NCBI GenBank assembly: GCA_020718785.1
Contig: DYRK01000001.1
Coordinates: 1 to 13,783 of the forward strand
Origin: Desulfatirhabdium butyrativorans
GTDB taxonomy: Bacteria; Desulfobacterota; Desulfobacteria; Desulfobacterales; DYRK01
DNA: 13,783 nt
Reading direction: 5' to 3'
The notes under the pieces were generated by a model. That model was not told the origin of the DNA. It saw nothing but the letters and a program-made list of their open reading frames with translations, and did not search any database. Shown here one piece after another: positions 1 to 6,298 of the stretch (positions are counted from its first letter, which is position 1; each line of letters starts with the position of its first letter). The position numbers and the translations under genes are program-made.

Positions 1-248
1 GTCTTTCCATCAGAGATTCGGCAGTAAACCGAGTTTCTCAAAGAAACCCGGTTTCTGAACTGTTATTTCTGCACCGCCGGACGGAGATTTTAAAATCTCT
101 CCCGGTCTGCCAAATCGAATTTTACTTATACTCAGCAGATCGAAAAAGTTCGTAGTACCGGTGCATGCTGCGGTAACTATCTGATTTCACAGAAACCACC
201 TAAAGGCGGTACTACAAACTTTCTGGGGTTCGGACAAGCGAACCTTTC
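1..248. repeat. Non-coding stretch with several palindromes
   Basis: I see no gene here. There are four structures. The first is an inverted repeat with arms 26-38 and 42-54 (one mismatch) around a 3-base loop, extendable by CAG/CTG at 22-24 and 55-57. The second is a perfect 16-bp palindrome at 84-99. The third is a long inverted repeat with arms 143-160 and 206-223 (16 of 18 pairs), whose interior holds two smaller hairpin-like pieces; the left arm follows the motif CAGCAGATCGAAAA, which recurs near 4155 and 6171. The fourth is a small stem, 227-232 with 239-244, just downstream of the methyltransferase stop on the minus strand. The last could help end transcription, but no T-run follows it. 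Confidence 0.7.
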
Positions 249-1244
249 CTAAACCGTTCCGATAATAACTCCGGAGTCGTTCGGTCCTCTGAAATCAAGT
301 CGTCTGATATCCCTGACGCCGGCTTCCGCGAGCATACCCGAAATCTGCTTTTCGGAATATGCCTGACCGTAAGGCGTTCCCAGAAGCATGTTCAGAGAAA
401 AGAGTGCTGGGAAAAGGGGTTCGTCCATGCTGTCTTTCAGAAGAAAATCATGAACCATTATAATGCCGCCCGGTTCCGTTGCCCGTACTGCTTTATATAT
501 GATTTTCTGGCAGTCTCCTGGACCCTCTCCGTGAAGAATATGAGACATCCAGACCGCATCATACTTCCCTTCAATCGGGTCTTCGAGATAGTTCCCGTCA
601 GCAAAAACGACACGGTTTTTCACGCCGAATTTCTCAACGGTTTTTTCGGCAAATGGTCTGGTGGCAGGCAAGTCATATACCGTTGCGCCGAGGTCCGGAT
701 GGTTAAGGCAGAAATGAATCGCATAGGTTCCGGGACCGCCCCCCAGATCGAGCAGCCTGCGCCGCCCGGAAAGACTTATCTGCTTTGTCAGTCCCGGAGC
801 AATGCCCATAGCCATATTGAACATGCCCATCAGAAAACTTTCCCTATGCGTTTCATCATCGAAAGAGGGTCTTGTTCTCACCGCTTTTCCGGTCATGACT
901 GCCTGATCCAGCCGAGACCAGGATTCCACCAGATGATGATGATGCATAATCATGTAGCCGATGTATCGGGGAGAACTTTTCGAAAGCAGGCTTGCGGCAG
1001 AGGGAACAACTGCATACTTATCTCCTGTTTTGACTAAAAGTTCCATTGCCGTCAGTGCATTCAGCAGCATGGTAAGGCCTCTTTCATCAGCCTCTGTTTT
1101 CTGAGCGACCGTCTGGGCAGTCACCGTCCCATCAGCGATGATCGTAAACACATCCAATTTGACTCCGGCATGAAGCGTACAGGTCTTCCAGTAATAGCCG
1201 GACAATTCCATCAGTTTTCCCGGATTCCATTCCTGTTTGTCCAT
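249..1244 (-). CDS. SAM-dependent O-methyltransferase, COMT/acetylserotonin type
   Basis: This 331-residue protein has the layout of the plant-COMT/bacterial methyltransferase family 2. An N-terminal helical, winged-helix-like dimerisation region (about 10-90) is followed by a class I Rossmann methyltransferase domain. The SAM-binding motif I is LLDLGGGPGTY at 164-174. SHILHGEGPGD at 234-244 lies where the family carries its catalytic His (usual form HDW.D), so His238 is the likely base. Length is normal for the family (about 330-360). The ATG is preceded by AAGGA at 1252-1256 with good spacing, which supports this start. An inverted repeat lies just upstream in the leader. The acceptor substrate cannot be read from sequence; relatives methylate hydroxyl groups on aromatic, polyketide or tetrapyrrole-type molecules. 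No biosynthetic neighbours are present to narrow it. The fold is well supported, the substrate unknown. Confidence 0.9.
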   Translation of the reverse strand: MDKQEWNPGKLMELSGYYWKTCTLHAGVKLDVFTIIADGTVTAQTVAQKTEADERGLTMLLNALTAMELLVKTGDKYAVVPSAASLLSKSSPRYIGYMIMHHHHLVESWSRLDQAVMTGKAVRTRPSFDDETHRESFLMGMFNMAMGIAPGLTKQISLSGRRRLLDLGGGPGTYAIHFCLNHPDLGATVYDLPATRPFAEKTVEKFGVKNRVVFADGNYLEDPIEGKYDAVWMSHILHGEGPGDCQKIIYKAVRATEPGGIIMVHDFLLKDSMDEPLFPALFSLNMLLGTPYGQAYSEKQISGMLAEAGVRDIRRLDFRGPNDSGVIIGTV

Positions 1245-1266
1245 AGTTTTTTCCTTTTTCTTTTCC

Positions 1267-1351
1267 CGATGTTCAAGTTTTTTTCTGTCATTCCTGCGGA
1301 AGCAGGAATGACAGGGATTTCAGCAGAACCGAATCAAAAACTTGAACATCG
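1267..1351. repeat. Nested inverted repeat in the methyltransferase leader
   Basis: The outer arms 1267-1282 and 1336-1351 are a perfect 16-bp inverted repeat (CGATGTTCAAGTTTTT and its complement). Inside is a second perfect hairpin, 1285-1297 with 1302-1314, around a GGAA loop and containing ATTCCTGC/GCAGGAAT. The inner part resembles the widespread ATTCCCGC...GCGGGAAT palindromes of many bacterial genomes, such as the Neisseria dRS3-like repeats. The element lies about 10 bp upstream of the Shine-Dalgarno of the methyltransferase, so it would fold in that mRNA's leader if transcribed. No target duplication is visible. Confidence 0.8.
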
Positions 1352-1383
1352 AGTTTTTAAATGTTAATAATTATAATTTTGCT

Positions 1384-1630
1384 CACACTACCGGATAAAA
1401 AATCATAACATGCTGATTTTATTAATTCGTAAATAGAAACGATTTGCAAAATCGTTTTACTGTAAAACGGCTTTGCAAGCCGTTTTGTGTCTGTTACAGA
1501 AGAACGGTTTGAAAAAAATTGTCCGGTAGTTAGAAACGATTTGCAAAATCGTTTTACTGTAAAACGGCTTTGCAAGCCGTTTTGTGTCTGTTACAGAAGA
1601 ACGGTTTGAAAAAAATTGTCCGGTAGTGTG
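1384..1630. mobile_element. 247-bp MITE-like element with TIRs and 9-bp target duplication
   Basis: The ends are perfect 12-bp terminal inverted repeats, CACACTACCGGA at 1384-1395 and its complement at 1619-1630; three further positions give 14 of 15 matches. Immediately outside, AATTTTGCT occurs as a 9-bp direct repeat at 1375-1383 and 1631-1639, the signature of a transposition target duplication. The right-hand duplicate abuts the TAA stop of the SUMF1-like gene at 1640. There is no transposase reading frame, so this is a non-autonomous element that would need a transposase supplied in trans. Most of the interior is a 97-bp tandem duplication made of palindromes. I cannot assign the IS family; 9-bp duplications occur in several families. 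Confidence 0.85.
1434..1627. repeat. Two perfect tandem copies of a 97-bp unit
   Basis: Positions 1434-1530 and 1531-1627 are identical. Each unit contains two palindromes, AAACGATTTGC...CGTTT (1437-1457; second copy 1534-1554) and AAAACGGCTTTGC...CGTTTT (1464-1486; second copy 1561-1583). Each ends in TCCGGTAGT, the inner part of the element's right terminal repeat, so the duplication unit reached to three bases short of the element end. The lack of any difference between copies implies a recent event. Confidence 0.95.
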
Positions 1631-1639
1631 AATTTTGCT

Positions 1640-2557
1640 TTAAGGCCTTCTGATCAGACGAAATCCCAGTTCGCCGGTCCGCATATCGGGAGAGCCGCTG
1701 TCACGGTTTGCAGAACGGCAATAACGAGAGCCGACGCCCCAACTGCCTCCCCGAAAAACCCGTTCTGCCCCGGAATATGATCCCGCAGGATCAACAGCAT
1801 CTTTGGATGAATAGCTGTCAAAGCGGTCCATACACCATTCCGCCACATTGCCGTGCATATCGTAAAGTCCCAGCCCATTAGGGGGAAAAGATGCTGTTTT
1901 CACAGGTTTTCCGGGGTTTATGCCTTTGCATTCATGGTGAATGAAACTGACGCCGTAATTGGCTTGGGAGCAGTCCGGATCATTTCCCCAGTTGAACCGG
2001 CTTCCGCTTCCCGCACGGCAGGCATATTCCCATTGCGCCTCGGTGGGAAGGCTGTATTTGTTAACTCTTTCCGACTGATTCAGCTTCCAGATAAACTGCC
2101 GGACATCATTCCATGAAACCTGCTCTGCCGGACAGTCCTCTCCGCAGTTTATGAAAAAAAACGGATTTGTTTTCATCACTGTTGCCCATTGTTTCTGGGT
2201 AACTTCGGCAGTCTGCATATAAAACCCGCTGGTCAGTGTCACCTGATGACAGGTCTCCCGGTCATAATATCTGCCGACCTCGTCCGGCAGGCTTCCCATC
2301 ATGAATGTTCCCGGCGGAATATAGACAAATTCCATGCCGATGCTGTTGCTCAGTCTTGCCGGAATTTCAGGTTCGGAAGGCTGCGCCGATGCTTTAATCT
2401 CTTGATCCGCCAGCTTTTCTTCTGTGTTTCCATGATGCCCCCATCGTTTCTGCGGCTGAAGAACAATAAGGAAAACAATCCATAAAACAGCCAAAATCAG
2501 CACGTAAACGCGATGTTTAGTCATATTCTGTCTGTTATCGGTCTGTAAGTTCGACAT
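1640..2557 (-). CDS. Membrane-anchored SUMF1 (FGE-sulfatase) domain protein
   Basis: The 305-residue protein starts with a short cytoplasmic tail and one membrane anchor (about 17-33). A polar linker follows, then a SUMF1/formylglycine-generating-enzyme-like domain at about 72-304 facing the periplasm. Family landmarks are GMEFVYIPPGTFMMGS (74-89), LPTEAQWEYACR (170-181), YDMHGNVAEWC (242-252) and RGGSW (269-273), with GELGFRL at the C-terminus. In true formylglycine-generating enzymes two cysteines follow RGGS(F/W) and bind copper. Here only the second position is cysteine (Cys280), so sulfatase activation is doubtful; the domain may bind ligands or catalyse other chemistry, as in the related PvdO and EgtB proteins. 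The gene begins 25 bp after the related upstream gene, probably in one operon. No clear Shine-Dalgarno precedes Met1 or the alternative Met12, so the start is uncertain. Confidence 0.88.
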   Translation of the reverse strand: MSNLQTDNRQNMTKHRVYVLILAVLWIVFLIVLQPQKRWGHHGNTEEKLADQEIKASAQPSEPEIPARLSNSIGMEFVYIPPGTFMMGSLPDEVGRYYDRETCHQVTLTSGFYMQTAEVTQKQWATVMKTNPFFFINCGEDCPAEQVSWNDVRQFIWKLNQSERVNKYSLPTEAQWEYACRAGSGSRFNWGNDPDCSQANYGVSFIHHECKGINPGKPVKTASFPPNGLGLYDMHGNVAEWCMDRFDSYSSKDAVDPAGSYSGAERVFRGGSWGVGSRYCRSANRDSGSPDMRTGELGFRLIRRP

Positions 2558-2559
2558 AA

Positions 2560-2572
2560 GTTATCAGATAAC
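2560..2572. other. Small perfect hairpin before the SUMF1-like start
   Basis: GTTATC and GATAAC pair around a single base, two bases upstream of the annotated ATG at 2557 and inside the 25-bp gap between the two SUMF1-domain genes. It occupies the place where a Shine-Dalgarno would be expected. It could influence translational coupling, or it may be chance given its small size. Confidence 0.35.
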
Positions 2573-2582
2573 GACACGTAGC

Positions 2583-4079
2583 TTATTGTTTCACCAGACG
2601 GAAGCCTGCATGATTATACCGAACCACAGGCCGAAGGCTGTAGCGGCAGGCGCACCGCACATCTTCGGCTCTGCTCCGCCAGCTTCCGCCACGGACCGCC
2701 CGTTCTGACCCTCGGTTGAGATATATCGGATTATCCCGCGGATGCCGGATGTAGGCATTCTCATGGAAAATATCTTCGCACCATTCCCACAGATTCCCGC
2801 TCATATCATAAAGCCCTGATCCGTTAGGCGATTTTGTGCCTGCCGGATGACTGCTTCCTTTGCTGTCCGACAGATACCATGCGCTCTGATCCGGATCCGA
2901 TCCGCCGGCATATTTTTCCGATTTTCCGAGGCTCCGGCACGCATATTCCCATTCCGCTTCCGTAGGCAGACGAAAATTTGCGCCGCTCTTTTCATTAAGC
3001 CTTGCAATGAATTCTTTCGCATCATACCAACTGACTGCATCTGCCGGATAATCATCACCTTTCTGAAACATGGCGCGATTGTCTCCCATGAGTTTTTTCC
3101 ACTGACCCTGCGTAACCTCATATTTTCCCATCAGAAATCCATCTATGCAGACCTCATGCACAAAGCTTTCGGACGCGCCGCATTCCGAGGTCCGGGGTCC
3201 GCAGCCCATTTCATAGCAACCGCCCGGAATCAATACAAATTCCATGCCTGTGAAAGGCTCTGTAAAATTTTCTCCATTCTTAGGCTCGGGATAGTCAGGC
3301 ACAGGCTTTCTGCGTGTCTCAGTATCCTGCAGATCCCAGGGATATCCCCATTCCTGTGATACGAGAATACGGATAATATCAATATCCGATGCTTTGATAT
3401 CAGTGGGAGAATCGGCAACGATCATTCCAGCGATGCCTTTTTCTGTTATAAGCGGCGCGCCTGCTGTTCCGGGATGAATGCCGTCAATATTCACTGCAAA
3501 GATATGCTCGGCGCGCGAAGGCGTACTGACCACAATGCCCTGAATCTCGGGAACAAACCAGTCCTTATCTCTCCCGATAAACCACACTTTTTCCTTTTCT
3601 TTTGGATAGGGACGGAAAACATTTCTTTCCCATTGATAGTCTGCCGTCGGTTTCGGCACTTCAAAAATGGTCAAATCCCTGTCTTCATCATAATAATCCG
3701 ATAGCTTCGCGGGAAAGAACCTGCCTTTGATATTATAGAATTGCGCCGAAATTTCTGTGGTCTCAATATCCGGCTGATCTGAAAACGTGATATGATTTGC
3801 CGTTACCGCATACAGGGTATTGTCCCGCTCTGCCACAATAAAGCCGAAGCCTGAAAACGGTTCGCCTTTGCTGAAACTGACAGTCAGTCGAATCACATTA
3901 TAAAACAAATGTTCCGGAGAGATAATGCCGGTCCGAGAGGGTTGAGGCAAGGGGGAAGGGGCGTAGTTCCTGTTTTTTTCTCTCAGCAGCAATATGGCTG
4001 CAAGAGATAAAATCAGCAGCAGCAATCCGACGACTACCCGTTTTCTTTGCTTTGAGCGATTCATAATTCCCTGAGTCAT
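2583..4079 (-). CDS. Trypsin-like (probably inactive) / SUMF1 domain fusion, membrane anchored
   Basis: The 498-residue protein has one N-terminal membrane anchor (about 14-32). A trypsin-like region follows at about 58-240, then a SUMF1/FGE-sulfatase-like domain at about 278-498. In the protease part, TANHITF supplies His96 and DRDLTIF supplies Asp135, as in the chymotrypsin-fold triad. The nucleophile motif reads GTAGAPL (204-210) instead of G.SG.P, so Ala206 replaces serine. In the SUMF1 part, GMEFVLIPGG (278-287), LPTEAEWEYACR (371-382), YDMSGNLWEWC (424-434) and RGGSW (463-467) are clear, but the two cysteines that should follow RGGSW are not in place. Both halves therefore look more like binding modules than classical enzymes. 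Start Met1 has GAGGG at a long distance; Met6 (4064) has AGGG at closer spacing and is an equally good start. It heads a pair with the next SUMF1 gene. Confidence 0.85.
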   Translation of the reverse strand: MTQGIMNRSKQRKRVVVGLLLLILSLAAILLLREKNRNYAPSPLPQPSRTGIISPEHLFYNVIRLTVSFSKGEPFSGFGFIVAERDNTLYAVTANHITFSDQPDIETTEISAQFYNIKGRFFPAKLSDYYDEDRDLTIFEVPKPTADYQWERNVFRPYPKEKEKVWFIGRDKDWFVPEIQGIVVSTPSRAEHIFAVNIDGIHPGTAGAPLITEKGIAGMIVADSPTDIKASDIDIIRILVSQEWGYPWDLQDTETRRKPVPDYPEPKNGENFTEPFTGMEFVLIPGGCYEMGCGPRTSECGASESFVHEVCIDGFLMGKYEVTQGQWKKLMGDNRAMFQKGDDYPADAVSWYDAKEFIARLNEKSGANFRLPTEAEWEYACRSLGKSEKYAGGSDPDQSAWYLSDSKGSSHPAGTKSPNGSGLYDMSGNLWEWCEDIFHENAYIRHPRDNPIYLNRGSERAVRGGSWRSRAEDVRCACRYSLRPVVRYNHAGFRLVKQ

Positions 4080-4375
4080 AGACAGATTTTCCCTCGTTGC
4101 AATGTGGGAAAGTGGGATTTTGAGAAAAACTCAGATTTTACCGGGATGAAATTTCAGCAGATCGGAAAGTTTTTTAAGATTCCGATTTTATGTTTTTTTT
4201 TACACGGCAATGAATTGCCGTGCTATTTTCACGGCATCCCTGCGGGATGCCCGGATTCATGTCCCGGAGGGACATCTGACAATAGCACGGAAGTTCACTT
4301 CCGTGCTAAAAGTTTTAATAACAGATTATGACGGTGGCGAGTATAATCAAAATAAATCAGGTTCACAAGCCGAGT
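4080..4375. repeat. Non-coding gap with a four-hairpin cluster
   Basis: There is no gene. A copy of the CAGCAGATCG-AAAGTTT repeat lies at 4155-4172. Four successive perfect hairpins follow: 4203-4222 (CACGGCAAT arms), 4233-4251 (GGCATCCC arms), 4259-4275 (ATGTCCC arms) and 4283-4308 (TAGCACGGAAGT arms). In addition, GTGCTATT at 4220-4227 can pair with AATAGCAC at 4281-4288, so the two middle hairpins could sit inside a multi-branched structure. Such clusters resemble REP/BIME-type extragenic repeats. The region also holds the upstream sequences of the gene starting at 4079; I see no confident promoter. Confidence 0.75.
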
Positions 4376-4813
4376 TTACACATTGAAGTTCAAACTTCCT
4401 TTGTAAACCGGTTTGCCGTCTTTCTCGAAAATGAGCCTCACGTCCCATTCTCCCGGCATAACCACATTCACAGGCAGGAGATAATCGCCGTTTTTGTTCA
4501 GTTTGAACTTGATCATGCCCGAATCATGATGTCCTCTCATCGAAGGCATTCCCGAATCTCCGGTGATTTTAAGCGATGTATCTTTTTTGCCGTCCTTGTC
4601 AAAAACCTCGATTTTCAGAATAGCCGTACCAAGCTGGGGTTTTTTGTCAAAACTGTACTTAAAAGAATAATCTTCTCCGATCTGACATTTTTTCCCCTCT
4701 CCGGGCAGAGGTTCGAATTTTTCCTCTTCCGACAGAGCGGTCTGAGGAATTACCGCGAGACAAAAGAATATTGCTGCCGCCATTACCCAATATAACGATT
4801 TCTGACTTTTCAT
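4376..4813 (-). CDS. YtkA/FixH-like periplasmic protein
   Basis: Using the ATG at 4813 the protein has 145 residues. A signal peptide (about 1-28, cleavage near ALS/EEE) precedes a single small beta-sandwich domain. The pattern of an acidic strand, MPSMRGHHDSGM (89-100), a G-Y-L-L-P-V strand and MPGEWDVRL fits the YtkA/FixH-like family, which is often linked to metal or cytochrome-oxidase assembly. The Met and His residues of the 89-100 segment (Met89, Met92, His95, His96, Met100) could bind copper; that is inference. The longer frame to 4858 lacks support, because AAGGA at 4820-4824 is correctly placed for 4813 and the signal peptide then begins at residue 1. It is the third gene of a likely operon after a lipoprotein and a CooC-like ATPase. 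Confidence 0.78.
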   Translation of the reverse strand: MKSQKSLYWVMAAAIFFCLAVIPQTALSEEEKFEPLPGEGKKCQIGEDYSFKYSFDKKPQLGTAILKIEVFDKDGKKDTSLKITGDSGMPSMRGHHDSGMIKFKLNKNGDYLLPVNVVMPGEWDVRLIFEKDGKPVYKGSLNFNV

Positions 4814-4819
4814 AGTGCT

Positions 4820-4824
4820 TCCTT
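4820..4824 (-). promoter_or_regulatory. Shine-Dalgarno deciding the YtkA-like start
   Basis: AAGGA lies six bases upstream of the ATG at 4813. No comparable site precedes the upstream in-frame start at 4858, so 4813 is preferred. Confidence 0.7.
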
Positions 4825-4876
4825 TCATTTTTAATAAAATTTGAAAATCCAACCGCATAAAAGCGGACCGATTCCG

Positions 4877-5347
4877 CTATCTTAACAGCCCGTTATCAGG
4901 TGAACCTTCTTCTGTTGCGGGCGCGATCCATACTTCCACTTCGGTTTTTAAAATCCCTTCGGAAATGCTGATGACACAGCGTTTCCTGTCCTTCTGAAAC
5001 AGGAGCTTGGTACGCGGGGACTTGAACTCGCTCACAACAATCCAACTGTCTTTGGGCATGTTGGCTGTGAAAAAAGTGACCAGCGAAATCATATCCACTC
5101 TTCCCTTCAATGTCAGAACCCCGCCTGAAAATCCGGGAGACTGATACACAGATTTCTTGTCAACTTCCAATTCGCCCGGAATCAGAACATCTTCAAAATC
5201 GAGATATCTTGGCGCAAGCTCTTTCTTCTTCTGAAACAGGGCTGTTACTTTTTTGACCGACTGTGAACCCGCACACCCGGCGGCTGTGAGGAAAAAAAGT
5301 ACAGCCGTCAGGATAATTCCCGTCCGCATCCATCTGCTTTGCCGCAT
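4877..5347 (-). CDS. Putative lipoprotein of unknown function
   Basis: From the ATG at 5347 the protein has 156 residues. It begins with a basic N-terminus, a hydrophobic stretch and a lipobox ending TAAGC, with the acylated cysteine at about residue 25, so it should be a membrane-tethered lipoprotein. The mature part has a region rich in Lys/Leu/Glu, then a compact alpha/beta domain (about 50-147) with the segments LIPGELEVDKKS, PGFSGGVLTLKGRV and a central FFTANMPKDSW. This looks like a conserved small lipoprotein family of deltaproteobacteria, but I cannot give it a name. It begins 18 bp after the CooC-like gene and ends 63 bp before the YtkA-like gene, so all three are probably co-transcribed. 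The in-frame GTG at 5356 sits too close to the Shine-Dalgarno to be the start. Confidence 0.75.
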   Translation of the reverse strand: MRQSRWMRTGIILTAVLFFLTAAGCAGSQSVKKVTALFQKKKELAPRYLDFEDVLIPGELEVDKKSVYQSPGFSGGVLTLKGRVDMISLVTFFTANMPKDSWIVVSEFKSPRTKLLFQKDRKRCVISISEGILKTEVEVWIAPATEEGSPDNGLLR

Positions 5348-5357
5348 ATTAATCACA

Positions 5358-5362
5358 TCCTT
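5358..5362 (-). promoter_or_regulatory. Shine-Dalgarno for the lipoprotein gene
   Basis: AAGGA lies ten bases before the ATG at 5347, a slightly long but usable spacing. It is only one base from the alternative GTG at 5356, which argues against that start. Confidence 0.55.
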
Positions 5363-5365
5363 TCC

Positions 5366-6133
5366 TTATTGTTTTCTTTTCAGGCTCTCAATAAATTCAC
5401 ACGCGCTCTCTATTTCCGGAAGTTCTTTGCCCAGTTCCCTGCCTTCAAGGGAATCCATAAAAATATCCCGGTCTTTCGGAATTTCGGCAATCACTTTTTC
5501 CCGCGGTATGTGTCTGAACATGGCTTCTCTGACCTGTTCCTCAACCTTGTTCAATATAAAAAAAACAGGAATTTTTGCATCACGGCACATATCCTGTATT
5601 TTTTCCGCGAGCATGAAAGATTCGAATGCGGGATCAACCACATCTAATATCATATCGCATCCTTGTGCCACATTTCTGCCGAAATGCTCGACTCCGGCTT
5701 CGGTATCTGCAATGACAAATTCATCCTTTCCGACAATGAGATTGGACAGAAAAGTTTTGGAGACCGCTCCCATCATGCACGCGCATCCTTCGCCCAGATG
5801 ATGGACTTTGCCCACGGTCAGCAGGCTGATGCCATGTGCCGATGCCAGATATTCGTCAGGAATATCTCTGATACGCCATTTCTGCTCAGGCATCATCCCC
5901 GCGCTTTCTTTTGAAAATGCCTGAATCATCTTATCTTTTGCCCCTTTTTTACCCCCGAGGCTGTCTATAAGAATGACAGGCGATGAACATCCTGCCAGAC
6001 AGTGGAGACCCGAATTGGATTCATCGGCATCCACGAGCAGCACTTTGTATCCTCTGCTTTTCAGATTTTTTGCAATCAGAACGGAGACAGTGCTTTTTCC
6101 GCTCCCGCCTTTGCCGCAAATCAGAACTTTCAT
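5366..6133 (-). CDS. CooC-like nickel-insertion type ATPase
   Basis: Starting at 6133 the protein has 255 residues and is a MinD/SIMIBI-class P-loop ATPase. The deviant Walker A GKGGSGKST (7-15) is followed by LLVDADESN (about 32-40). GEGCACMMG contains the CxC pair (Cys117, Cys119) that marks CooC proteins and lies at the dimer interface. VIADTEAGVEHFGR (140-153) is the switch II region with the TEAG.EH.GR signature of the family, and ILNK is the nucleotide-base motif. CooC proteins use ATP to load nickel into carbon monoxide dehydrogenase/acetyl-CoA synthase. No such enzyme lies in this window, so the client here is unknown. The downstream lipoprotein and YtkA-like gene suggest a wider metal or envelope role. 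The frame extends upstream to 6166, but the Walker A start and Shine-Dalgarno favour 6133. Confidence 0.9.
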   Translation of the reverse strand: MKVLICGKGGSGKSTVSVLIAKNLKSRGYKVLLVDADESNSGLHCLAGCSSPVILIDSLGGKKGAKDKMIQAFSKESAGMMPEQKWRIRDIPDEYLASAHGISLLTVGKVHHLGEGCACMMGAVSKTFLSNLIVGKDEFVIADTEAGVEHFGRNVAQGCDMILDVVDPAFESFMLAEKIQDMCRDAKIPVFFILNKVEEQVREAMFRHIPREKVIAEIPKDRDIFMDSLEGRELGKELPEIESACEFIESLKRKQ

Positions 6134-6142
6134 AAGACGCTT

Positions 6143-6147
6143 TCCTT
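6143..6147 (-). promoter_or_regulatory. Shine-Dalgarno deciding the CooC-like start
   Basis: AAGGA lies nine bases upstream of the ATG at 6133. That start places the P-loop at residues 7-15, as usual in the family. Confidence 0.7.
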
Positions 6148-6170
6148 TCCGAACAAAAATATGCAACTTT

Positions 6171-6226
6171 CAGTAGATCGAAAAGTTTCAATCCGGCTCC
6201 GCGCTCCGAAACTTTTCGATCTGCTG
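6171..6226. repeat. Long hairpin built from the CAGCAGATCGAAAAGTTTC repeat
   Basis: The arms 6171-6189 and 6208-6226 pair at 18 of 19 positions around an 18-base GC-rich loop. The arm sequence is the same repeat seen in single copy near 134-150 and 4155-4172. It lies between the SEC59-like gene and the CooC-like gene, so it may separate their transcripts, though no T-run follows it in the minus direction. Confidence 0.85.
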
Positions 6227-6298
6227 ACTTTCACGGAAATCTTTCTTAAACGGTCTTTACCCTATCTTGAAAAAAAAAACAATAAAAGAATTTTCGGA

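Noticed and set aside
450..1037. 195-residue plus-strand frame
   Set aside because: It is antisense to the clear methyltransferase gene, with no domain and shadow-like composition.
1357..1575. 72-residue minus-strand frame within the MITE-like element
   Set aside because: It is a translation of the palindromic tandem units and TIR-flanked DNA, too short and without any transposase feature.
6134..6166. Longer start of the CooC-like gene at 6166
   Set aside because: The extra 11 residues are not expected before the P-loop strand, and the Shine-Dalgarno fits 6133.
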